Of a DNA stretch of 64,000 nucleotides, positions 55,561 through 64,000 are shown in pieces (within the stretch, counting starts at the first letter, position 1; the number at the start of each line of letters is the position of its first letter). Under the pieces are notes generated by a model that was not told the DNA's origin, made no database searches, and saw only the letters and a list, made by a program, of their open reading frames with translations. Position numbers and translations under genes: made by a program. The stretch comes from Heterohyrax brucei (lineage: Eukaryota > Chordata > Mammalia > Hyracoidea > Procaviidae), in contig CM053158.1 of assembly GCA_028571685.1 (NCBI GenBank), positions 55,272,001 to 55,336,000 of the forward strand. Reading direction: 5' to 3'.

Positions 55561-56187
55561 TCGTTTTAGTGCTTGAGATTCTGCTTGAATTGAAGTTGAA
55601 AGGTATGAGTTTCATTAGAAATGGAGGCCAAGTTGTTTCTATCTTCAGAACACATTTTGATTGTAGTAAGTGGCATTCTTTTAATCTAGTTAATTTGAAA
55701 ACATCTTAGATGAAAATTATTGCTTCATGAAGAACAATAATTACAGAGTGACATGGGCAACTTTAGACCCTTTTAGGAACCAGAAGATTTTCAGCAACCA
55801 GAATCAGGGCAAAAGACAGCATAAATCAGTTCTGAAGCTTTGAAAGCTTTAGGGGTTTACCTTTGAGGTGGGAATGCATGATACTCTGAATGTGAAATAG
55901 AGAATGTTAACCTACTGTTAGAAAAAGTCCTTAATTTTAGTATCAACTGCAGAGGTCTGCAAACTTTGCTTCTTGTTAGGGATGCTTTTAAAAATTCTCA
56001 TATCCAGGGAATATTCCAGACCATGGAATCAGAGTATGTGTTGCCAAGTTTGAAATTGTAGTAACCCTGTCTCTTTCAAAAACTATCCTTGACTCTCATG
56101 GAGAAAATGACTGTCAGTGGGTGAGTTCATATATGGAAACATAGCTAATGTTCTCTACCAGAAAGGAGATGTTTTCCCTGCACTAAA

Positions 56188-56367
56188 CAATCTGGTGGTG
56201 CAGTGGTTAAGTGCTCCGCTGCTAACCAAAAGGTTAGCACTTGAAACCCACCAGCTTCTCTGTGGGAGAAAGATGTGGCAATCTACCTTAATCCTGTGGG
56301 CCAGTTTTGCTGTGTCCTGTAGGGTTGCTATGAGTCAGAATCAACTCAGTGGTAACATGTTTGAGGT
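56188..56367 (+). mobile_element. SINE
   Basis: Sense: tctggtggtgcagtggttaa, gttgctatgagtcagaatca. Part of the long-form middle is present (gggagaaagatgtggcaatc). Confidence 0.92.
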
Positions 56368-57548
56368 TTTTTGTTTTTTACACAGTTTTACTCTGTGAAA
56401 CATGGGTTGATTCAACTTTATGCCAAGCAGCAACAACAAAGATGATGGTGAGTTAGGGTTTTTATACATTAACCTCTTTTCCTATGTATTTAATAATATA
56501 TCAGTCTGGCATTCCATGTTATGAATGAATAAAATGAGCTTGCAAGGATGGATATTGATGGTATGTTTGTTTTTAAAAAGTCACATTGTTTAGTAACTTG
56601 AGAAAACCCAGACAACCAGAGGAATCTGTTTCCAGGCCATTAAATATTAAAAGCCTAGTAGCTTTTCTGCTGGTGTCAGGCTTTTGTTTGAATCTGAAAC
56701 TTAGCCATGGCATCCAGGAGTGCGATTAACAGCAGGGATTGCAGAATGATGGCCTGTGGGCCAGGTTTGGCCCAGAGTATGTTTAACCTGCACAGTGTTT
56801 CAGTGTTTGGGAGGATTATGTCAAAAATTTCAGTTTTAAGCTTTTCACAAAGGAGTTGGGAAACTTCTGCTTAGGCAGGGCTCTTGTTTGCCACTAGGTT
56901 ATTTGGCTGCTTCTCGCATTTACTTAAGTCTTATAAGCTCAAAATCCTGGTTTCCTCATAAAGTAGTAAGTGAAGCGAAGTATGATATGTGTCTTGGGTG
57001 TCCGAACCTCCTTAAATAAACAAAGCCATTTCTTATTTTTGTCCTTCAAATAATGAAGGGTTACAAAGAGAAATACAGTCCTGTGTTGCATAGAGAGCCA
57101 GAACTGTGTGATCAGTGTTTCAAGGGCCATGCTTGGTCCGTTGAGCATAGAGGTGCTCATTTGTGGACCATGTGATCTCAGTAAAGAGGTGGCAGGCATG
57201 ATCCTCTGGGCTCCATCCAACATGGTCTGCCTCTAGTTGTTCACTATGGTCTTCCTGTTTCGGTTACATGCTTCCTTCTCCATCCATACAAGTCTACCTT
57301 ATGTTCCCATCAAAGATGAGGCGTTTATGATGATGTTGGTAGTTGCCTCCTCATCAATATTGGTGGTTGTCTTAAATAGTTCAAAAGCAAATGAATATGC
57401 TGTTAGGAAGTAGACTTGGGTGCCAGAGGGCCAAAAACTACCGCAGCAGGTTTGCTGAGACTTGGTTCCTTCTTTCCTTAATGTTCAGATGGTATGAAAG
57501 GTAGGAGAGACCTTTCAAGTTTTTACTGCTTTGGGGCATTACCCCCAT
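56368..57548. other. Mostly unassigned; MER-like fossil at 56735-56870
   Basis: The phrases gatggcctgtgggccaggtt, tggcccagag and aaaggagttgggaaactt suggest a hAT-like non-autonomous fossil. The rest is unnamed. Confidence 0.4.
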
Positions 57549-58065
57549 TGTCTTAGGCTGGGTTCTCTAGAGAAGCAAAACCAGTAAAATGTATAAATAC
57601 ATATTTAGAGAGAGGTTTATATGGCTCATGGAGTTATAGAGACTGGAATGTCCCAAGTCCATGGGTCAGGACAGAGGCTTCTTGCAATTCATGTGGCCCA
57701 GAGGCTGGCAAATCCAAGAATGGCAGGTCACAGAGTACAGCTTTTGCTCACAGGCTGCAAAGATCAATGCATCCCAACACCAGCAGGTAAGACTACATAC
57801 AATTGAGCTGCTGGCTCCAGTCCCAAGAACCAGAGGTCAGATGAACAGGAGCCAGCTGCACGATCCAGAAAGAGCAAGCTGTTCATCTCAGGTTCACCAG
57901 CTCCTGCAGCTGCATGAATCAGGAGAAGCCTCTATCCTCACCCATGGATTGAAACATTCCAGCCTCTATAACTACATAAACCCCTTACTTGGTATAAAGT
58001 TTTCTCTGTAAATATATTTATACGTGTTACTGGCTTTGCTTCTCTAGAGAACCCAACCCAAGACA
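57549..58065. mobile_element. LTR with long inverted-repeat arms
   Basis: The left arm starts tgtcttaggctgggttctct. The right arm ends cttctctagagaacccaacc, then caagaca, its reverse complement. Complementarity continues inward for about 180 bp per arm (for example ccatgggtcaggacagaggc at about 57660 against the inverted text near 57920-57945). It is the 5' part of the 52999-type LTR present in both orientations. An ERVL/MaLR-like primer-binding text (tttggtactgggg) follows at 58066. Confidence 0.8.
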
Positions 58066-58757
58066 TTTGGTACTGGGGTGCTGCTCTAACAAGTGCCTAA
58101 AATGCGGGTGCAGTTTCAAAATTGTGAACTGATAGAAGATTCAGAAGGAAATGAGGAAAGCTGTTATACTGGAGATGGCACAGGTGGCAAAAAGCAGCAC
58201 CAGAGAACTGGAAGCAGCAGAACCAGGAGACAAGTGCAAGATAGCACTAGAGCTGCCCAGAGGGTGGGAGAGCTGAGTGCTTTTGTGCAGCAGGCTTCCT
58301 TGCAGAATGGAGTGCCCTTAGCCATGTATTGGTGGAGCTAGGCTTGCTGACCCATGGAGCAAGAGAGCTGAGTACCTTCTGGATGAAGTTTACTGGTGGA
58401 GTGGGGTGCCTCCGGATACTTAACTGGTAGAAACACAGGAAACAGCTGCCTCAGACTCAAGGAGACAAGCAAGCAGAAAGACATGGGGGACCTCATGCCA
58501 TTGAGAAAGCAGTGCCAAGAGAAGAGTGAGTGCATCCTATGGACCAGGAGTCTCTGTGTGGAGAAGTTCTTCCACCAGGGGAAGACTGGTGACAAGGTAT
58601 TCCTCCAAAGCCAACAGAGATCAAAAGCCTTCCCCTGAAGCTGACACCCTGAATTTGGATTTGTAACCTACCAGACTATGAAAAAATAAATCTCTCTTTG
58701 TTGAAGCCATCGCTTGTGACATTTCTGTTATAGCAGTACTAAATTACTGAGATATAC
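58066..58757 (+). mobile_element. ERVL/MaLR-like internal/LTR-related segment
   Basis: It begins with tttggtactggggtgctgct (MaLR internal start) and ends in text homologous to the 3' part of the 42483 LTR (ctccaaagccaacagagatc; ttctgttatagcagtactaa). Frames are not continuous; the 82- and 80-codon frames here are not called as genes. Confidence 0.6.
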
Positions 58758-58929
58758 CCACATTTGCTGGTCCAGTCATCACAGCCCTTTTACTGTTGTA
58801 ACATCTTATTCTCTGGCTCCGATGCCTCTGTGTTCCTGTCTGATTTGCCCTATTAATTTGGGACATTTCCATCTTCAGATAAATGTGACACTGACCTTCT
58901 ACCCGAGAATTTACAACAGAATTCACTTG

Positions 58930-59570
58930 AGTATACTAAGCACAGTGCTGTCCTCCTATACTTCTTATTTGGTTAAGTTATAAGTATTCTCCTTTTATCC
59001 AATCTGATAATCTTTATCTTTTAATTACTGTCTTTAGACTGTTTATACTTAATGTAATTAGTAACACATTTGAATTTAAGTCTGATATTTTGTAACTAGG
59101 TTTCTGTTCCTTTGTTTCCCTTGTATGCCTTCTGTGGAGGTATTTGAATACTTTTTAATAGTCATTATCTTTTGGCTTTTTGACTACTATATCCTCTGTA
59201 TTCTTTTTTTTCTTTTTTTTTTCCCCCCCAGTATTTGCTCTGGGGCTAAACATATACATGCCAAACCTTCCACAGTCTATTTTACAGTTAATATTGTGAT
59301 ACTTCAACTGAAACGTAGAATGCTTTTACAACCATACAGATCCTTCCACTTTCGACAGTCACACATATTTTAAAGAAGTTATGAGGAATAAAGTATACTC
59401 TGTTTACCTAATACTTACAATTTTCTTTCATTCCTTCTTCATTAATAAAATTTCAAGTCAGCCTCTCCTATCATTTCCCTTCAGTCAGAAGAATGTCCTT
59501 TATCGTTTCTTTTAGGTAGATTTGCTGCTGGTAAATTATGTTTTTGTTTCAGAGGTGTGAGGTCGCTACC
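58930..59570 (-). repeat. Old L1 inter-ORF/ORF1 region, antisense
   Basis: The phrases ttatccaatctgataatctt, ttaattactgtctttagact, tacttaatgtaattagtaac and ggtttctgttcctttg follow the region upstream of ORF2 in old L1s. aggtagatttgctgctggta matches the ORF1 end. Confidence 0.65.
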
Positions 59571-59639
59571 ATTTCACTGATATATACATGTTATATTATT
59601 TTGCTTTCTGATGAGAAACAAAGTTAATTTATCCAGTTG

Positions 59640-59711
59640 GAATTTCTTTGATGCGCACTGTGTACCACGTACTATGTTAGGCAACTGAGGATAGCAGTGA
59701 ATGAAACAGAG

Positions 59712-59742
<31 letters not shown>

Positions 59743-60010
59743 GTGGGGGTAGGGCAAATCAGCAAATCAAAGTGTATCAGAGGTTATGAACTGTATGGAG
59801 AAAAATAAAGCGGGGATCAGAGATGCATATGTCAGTGGGTTGATAAGGATGACCTCTCTGAGAAAGGTATGATTGAGCAGAGAATTGAAGAAGGTCAGAA
59901 GCCATCCCTGAGGCCAAAAGTGCCTGGCAAGTTTGACAGGCAGCAGGGAGGCCAGTGGGGCTGTCGTAATGAGGAAGAAGGGTAGTAAGGAATTCGGGCA
60001 GAACATGAGG
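59640..60010. repeat. Old mammal-wide repeat (29455 type)
   Basis: The phrases ctgtgtaccacgtactatgt, gatgacctctctgagaaagg, gaggccaaaagtgcctggca and gggaggccagtggggctgt parallel 29455. A (TG)n run (59713-59742) lies within. Confidence 0.6.
59713..59742. repeat. (TG)n microsatellite
   Basis: About 14 TG units. Confidence 0.97.
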
Positions 60011-61507
60011 GTGGAGCATTAGAGATGGTACTTTAGGGAAAGACGAGCCATCTCTTATAAACCACACTTCCAGATTTGTATAGGGAAAGCTGTGTTTTGT
60101 TTTATTTTTCAAAGTTTACTCTTGTAGGGCTATAATGGGGGTTAGAAACCTCAGATACTTACAGGTGATCAGTCTGATCTCTTACTGAAACATGCAAATA
60201 GGGACCTGCTGTTTCAATCTTCCCATATTGGCAGACAAGCTGGAGACAGAACATTGAGTTTCATCTCTTGATTTTAAAATATTAATAATTGATTAAAATT
60301 TCTTGGAACTGATCCAAATGAGGCATCTGTGGGCTGGAATTAGGCCCTGAGTTGCCAATTTTTAAGCACCATCTAGAAGTTTTACCACCTAATAAGTAGT
60401 TCCATTTCATTGCCACTTTTTTAGGGAAGACAATAAATACACAGCTACTTTTAAATCTGATTGGCATTCTTGGTGCTCGCCTCTCTCAGTGCTGTAGTCA
60501 GTGACTGTCCACCAGTAAGTCACTTGGTGACTATTATTGTACAGTAGTTGCAAGTGTTGCTGCATGTAATATAAATGAGAGGTAACTCATTCGGGCTCCT
60601 GTTTACGAGGGGCTGGAGGATGAGTCACATGATGCAGTGGGCATTCACCTTCCTCCTTTCTTTCCCTGGTTCCTTACTTGGCTAACTTTGGGCATTCATC
60701 TGACTTTATTGCCTGAGATGTTTATTATATTTAGCATAACATTCTCCATAGCCTGGTGATATAATCATGATTGTGTCTTCTCCTTATCTTTCCCCTCTCT
60801 ACCATTTATGAAATGAAAACTTCTGCTATGAATATGTGACTGCGGGGGCAGTTTTTTTTTCCTTCTTCTCTGCCTAAATGGATGAACAGCTGGGAGTTAA
60901 TGAGCTTTTAATAGAGAGTGTAGGGGGTTAGTTTGTGGCAATTTCGGTCTCTGGTGAATATTCTGAGGTCTCGTTGTTTTCATATTTCCCCTTAACATTA
61001 TCTTTATTGATACCTGCAAACACCTGTTTAAAATTCACTGAGCATGGCCAAGCATGGAGGGGACATATTTCTCTTTGGATTACCTTGGCCCCACTGACTC
61101 TTCTTTAATTATGAGCCACCTGTGGAATTTCGCAAGGCTTTATATTTTTGTGTTTCCAAGGACCTCAAAAATATTATACAGGATTAAATTTTTATTTAGA
61201 ATAGAAATAACTTTCTATAAGAGACTTTGTATATTTTCTTGATGCTTTTTGTTTTTTTGCTTTGACCTTTAGAGGCAATACAAGATGAAAAGTTTCTTCC
61301 GCTGATACATTTTGAAGCAATTTTCTTAGCTTTTACTTTTCTAATCTTTTCTTTGTAAATTAAAATTTCCTGAGACCTATTTATTCTTTGTAGGTCCTGA
61401 GTCACAAAGTTTTGAACAGTATTTTTTGAAAAACCATGATCAGCAATAATACCTAACTCATGTGCAGTTTGTGTATGTCCATATAAAGTTTACAAGTCAT
61501 TCGCAAA
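60011..61507. other. Repeat-poor block, candidate regulatory sequence
   Basis: No recognised interspersed repeat over ~1.5 kb. It has AT-rich homeodomain-type cores (aatattaataattgatt at 60277-60294; gggagttaatgagcttttaa near 60895) and a tgagtcacatgatg AP-1-like site near 60622. No exon supported. Confidence 0.45.
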
Positions 61508-61676
61508 AAACCAAACCCATTGCTGTTGAGTTGATTCTGAGGCATAGTGACCCTATAGGATGAAGTAGAACTAACTGCCCGTTGAGTTTTCAAGGAGTGC
61601 GTGGTGGCTTAAAACCATGGACCTTTTTTGTTTAGCAGTCACAACACTTAACCAACTATGCCACCAGAGTTCCCAT
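61508..61676 (-). mobile_element. SINE (short form)
   Basis: Antisense: cccattgctgttgagttgat ... aaccaactatgccaccagag. Confidence 0.92.
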
Positions 61677-61811
61677 AAATCACTCATAGGCATCTATATT
61701 TTCTCATTTAGTTTCACAATTACTTTTTGAGATGAGTGGAACAAGTGTTACTATCATTTTATGTAGTAATAAAACCAAGACACAGTACATTAGTCAGGGT
61801 TAAATGGTTAA

Positions 61812-62014
61812 ATCCAAACACCAAACCTACTGCCATCAATTTGGTTCCAACTCATAGTGACCCTATAGGATGGAGTAGAACTGCCCCATAGAAGTTCCAA
61901 GGCTGTACTCTTTACAAAAGCTGTCACATCTTTATCCTGTAGAGCACCTGGTGGGTGTAACTATCAGCCTTTTGGTGGTCAGCTCAGTGCTTAAACACTA
62001 TACCAACAGGGCAC
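61812..62014 (-). mobile_element. SINE (long form)
   Basis: Antisense: ctactgccatcaatttggtt ... agctgtcacatctttatcct ... acactataccaacagggc. Confidence 0.92.
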
Positions 62015-62079
62015 TTTAAGTGGTTAGAAAAGCTGGTAAGTACAAATCTCCCTTCTGCATTATGTGAATTTAGCATGAT

Positions 62080-62570
62080 TTATTTAACCAGTCTTTACTG
62101 ATGGGCAGTATGGTTATTCCCAAGGGTTTTTTTTTTTTTGGTATTGTAAAAGAGTTCTGCTTTGAATAGTGTTACACATGATCTTTGTGTATATGTTACA
62201 AATATGGCCGTATTATAAATCTCTAGAAGTGAGATTTATGTATTTAAAATTTTGATGCATAAATCTGAAAGTGCCCTACCCTTCATTATAATTATTCCAC
62301 AATTTATATTATGTAATTTACACAACGGCTGTGCTTCCCCATGGCCTGCTTAATACTTTGAGTCATGAAGCAATATTTTTGCCAGTGAGTTTTAATTTGT
62401 GTTTATTAAATTATTAGTAAGGTTGAGCATCTTTTTCATTATAAGTCATCTGTATTTCATTTTCACTTCTTTATGACTTTTTATATCCAGTTGATTTTTT
62501 CTTGTTTTTTAGAACTCTTTATACATTAAATTTTTAGTATACATTAAAGATCACAGCCATAGCTTTTAAG
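62080..62570 (-). repeat. Old L1 ORF2 3' fragment, antisense
   Basis: The phrases ctttactgatgggcagtatg, tctctagaagtgagatttat, aggttgagcatctttttcat and tatgactttttatatccag follow antisense late ORF2 of old L1s. 62571-62814 is AT-rich and unassigned. Confidence 0.75.
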
Positions 62571-62814
62571 GTTCCAGCTCTGTTTTGTTGTAAAAATTTT
62601 TTCTTAATTTGTCACCTGTGTTTTGAGTTTTTTCATTTAAAAAATAAATTTTTATTGTAAGAGCAAACATGGTCATTTAAAAAATTGAGCAAATCTGACT
62701 AACAAAAAGAAGAAAATTAAAGTCTGTAATTCTGTTATTTGGTGATAATTTTTATTATATATTAATGTTTTCCTCATTTTTCATCTCTGTGTATGTTTTC
62801 TTTCACTTATTTTC

Positions 62815-64000
62815 TCATTGTGTTTAAGTGAAAGTGCACAGTTTGCATCCGTTTCTATAAAAGTTTACACACACTTTACTACATGACACTAGCTGCTCTC
62901 CCCACACTGTGATGCTCCTCCCCTCCAGCCTGTATTTTGTATGTCCGTTCAACCAGCTCCTGTCCCCTTCTGTCTTCTTATCTCCAGATAGGAGCTGTCC
63001 AGTTAGTCTCCGGTATCTACTTAAGCTAGAAGCACAGTCTTCATCAGTATCATTTTATATCTTATAGACTAGTGAAATCCTTGTCTGAGGAGTTGGCTTT
63101 AGGAATAGTTTCAATTCTGGGATACCGGAGCGTCCAGGGATCACTTCTTCCAGGGCCCTGCCAGTCTGTCAGACCATCAAGTCTGGTCTTTTTACTAGGA
63201 TTTGAGTTCTGCACTCCATGTTTCTCGCACTCCGTCAGGGACTCTATTATAATAAAGTTCTGTATAAGAGAAGTCATTGGCGGTAGCCGGGTACCGTCTA
63301 GTTCTTATGGTCTCGTATTGATGTAGTCTCTGTTTTGTGTAGTCCTTTTTTGTCTCTTGGACTCTGGCTTTGTTGTTCTTTATTTTTTTTTGTATCGGGT
63401 AGGTTGAGACCAATTGATGCTTCTTAGGTGGCCGCTCGCTAGCTTTTAAGACCTCAGACACCACTCAGAAAAGTGGGATGCAGAACATTTTCTTAATAAA
63501 CTTTGTCATGTCAGTTGGCGTAGCTTTTCTGTGAAACCATGGTCTCCAGACCTTTGCTGCCACTGCTCCGTCACTTGAAATGTTTGGTTGTATTTAGAAA
63601 ACTTCTTGGCTTTAGGTTTAGCCTAGTTGTGCTGACTTCCTCTCTAGTATGTATTATCCCTCCCTTTGCCTAAATGATTCTTGTTCATTATCTAATTAGT
63701 GAATATCCTTCTCTCTCCCCATCCTCATATCCATCAAAGACTGTTTTCTTCTGTGTTTAATTTTTTTCTTGAGTCCTTAGTGATCTCATAGCGTATTTGT
63801 CCTTTTGCAACTAATATCGTCATAATGCCTTTGAGATTCCTCATGTTAGGAGTTGTCTCCCAAATTTATTGTTGTTCATTTTCATTGCATGCTATCCCAT
63901 TGTGTGAGTATATATAGCTTATTTATCCATTCATCTGTTAGTGGGCACCTAGATTGATTCCATCTTCTTGCTGTGGTAGACGGTGCTGTGATGAGCACTG
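62815..64000 (-). mobile_element. Antisense L1 3' UTR and ORF2 end (continues outside)
   Basis: From tgtttaagtgaaagtgcaca through ttcaaccagctcctgtcccc and ctagcttttaagacctcaga to the ORF2 C-terminal region at 63880-64000 (cctagattgattccatcttc). It is the same subtype as 14790, with no nested SINE. It runs past the right edge. Confidence 0.9.

Larger units (their letters stand above)
54122..56187. other. Repeat-poor 2-kb block
   Basis: Apart from A/T runs I recognise no interspersed repeat. No protein-coding exon can be supported. Contains the candidate regulatory segments listed next. Confidence 0.5.

Noticed and set aside
57661..58011. 116-codon plus-strand frame
   Set aside because: It lies within the inverted-arm LTR.
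1..64000. CRISPR array, operon, bacterial or organelle features
   Set aside because: No regularly spaced short repeats, no ribosome-binding-site-led gene clusters and no mitochondrial-like stretch was noticed. The repeat content is plainly mammalian nuclear.

Overview
This is 64 kb of mammalian nuclear DNA built almost entirely from interspersed repeats. I find no host protein-coding exon and no functional RNA gene that I can defend. The repeat types point to an afrotherian, most likely a paenungulate and probably an elephant. The signs are many copies of a tRNA-headed SINE whose tail matches an RTE (BovB-like) LINE, RTE LINEs themselves, internally deleted RTE derivatives, a lineage-type L1 with a distinctive long 3' UTR, and several LTR families ending in 'taagaca'-like ends. 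Older mammal-wide layers (MIR, L2, MLT-type LTRs, mariner and hAT-like fossils) are also present. The species call is inferred from repeat content and was not tested by alignment.

Layout. 1-7393: a nearly complete antisense L1 (3' UTR, ORF2, ORF1, and a 5' UTR with two ~240-bp tandem monomers), carrying a small nested L1 tail. 7.4-10.1 kb: SINEs and a short tandem repeat. 10.13-13.44 kb: a nearly complete RTE whose RT active site reads YADN. 13.9-16.3 kb: L1 fragments and a tRNA-Gly-like SINE. 16.3-20.5 kb: mostly unassigned sequence with MIR, two SINEs and a DNA-transposon fossil. 20.5-26.6 kb: a second RTE split by at least six later insertions, among them a 1.6-kb L1 with target-site duplications, an LTR, a probable retrocopy and an inverted piece of RTE itself. 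26.6-32.2 kb: old L1, hAT-like, MIR, L2, RTE-N, SINE and two LTR insertions. 32.2-38.5 kb: an old antisense L1 interrupted by an LTR, a sense RTE and two SINEs, followed by a sense L1 3' UTR. 38.6-46 kb: SINEs, LTRs, two opposed mariner remnants and a clean 517-bp solo LTR with a 5-bp duplication.

47.4-50.2 kb, 54.1-56.2 kb and 60.1-61.5 kb are long stretches with few or no recognisable repeats. They contain homeodomain- and POU-like motifs and are the best candidates for host regulatory sequence. 57.5-58.8 kb holds an LTR with long inverted-repeat arms. The window ends inside another antisense L1.

No genes work together here. The elements interact as parasites and hosts: RTE is the presumed source of the enzyme for the SINEs and RTE-N elements, and L1 is the presumed source for the retrocopy and the poly(A)-tailed insertions. 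I saw no evidence of a new biological system. The most informative parts are the nested-insertion chronology, the monomeric L1 promoter, the inverted structures and the repeat-free islands.
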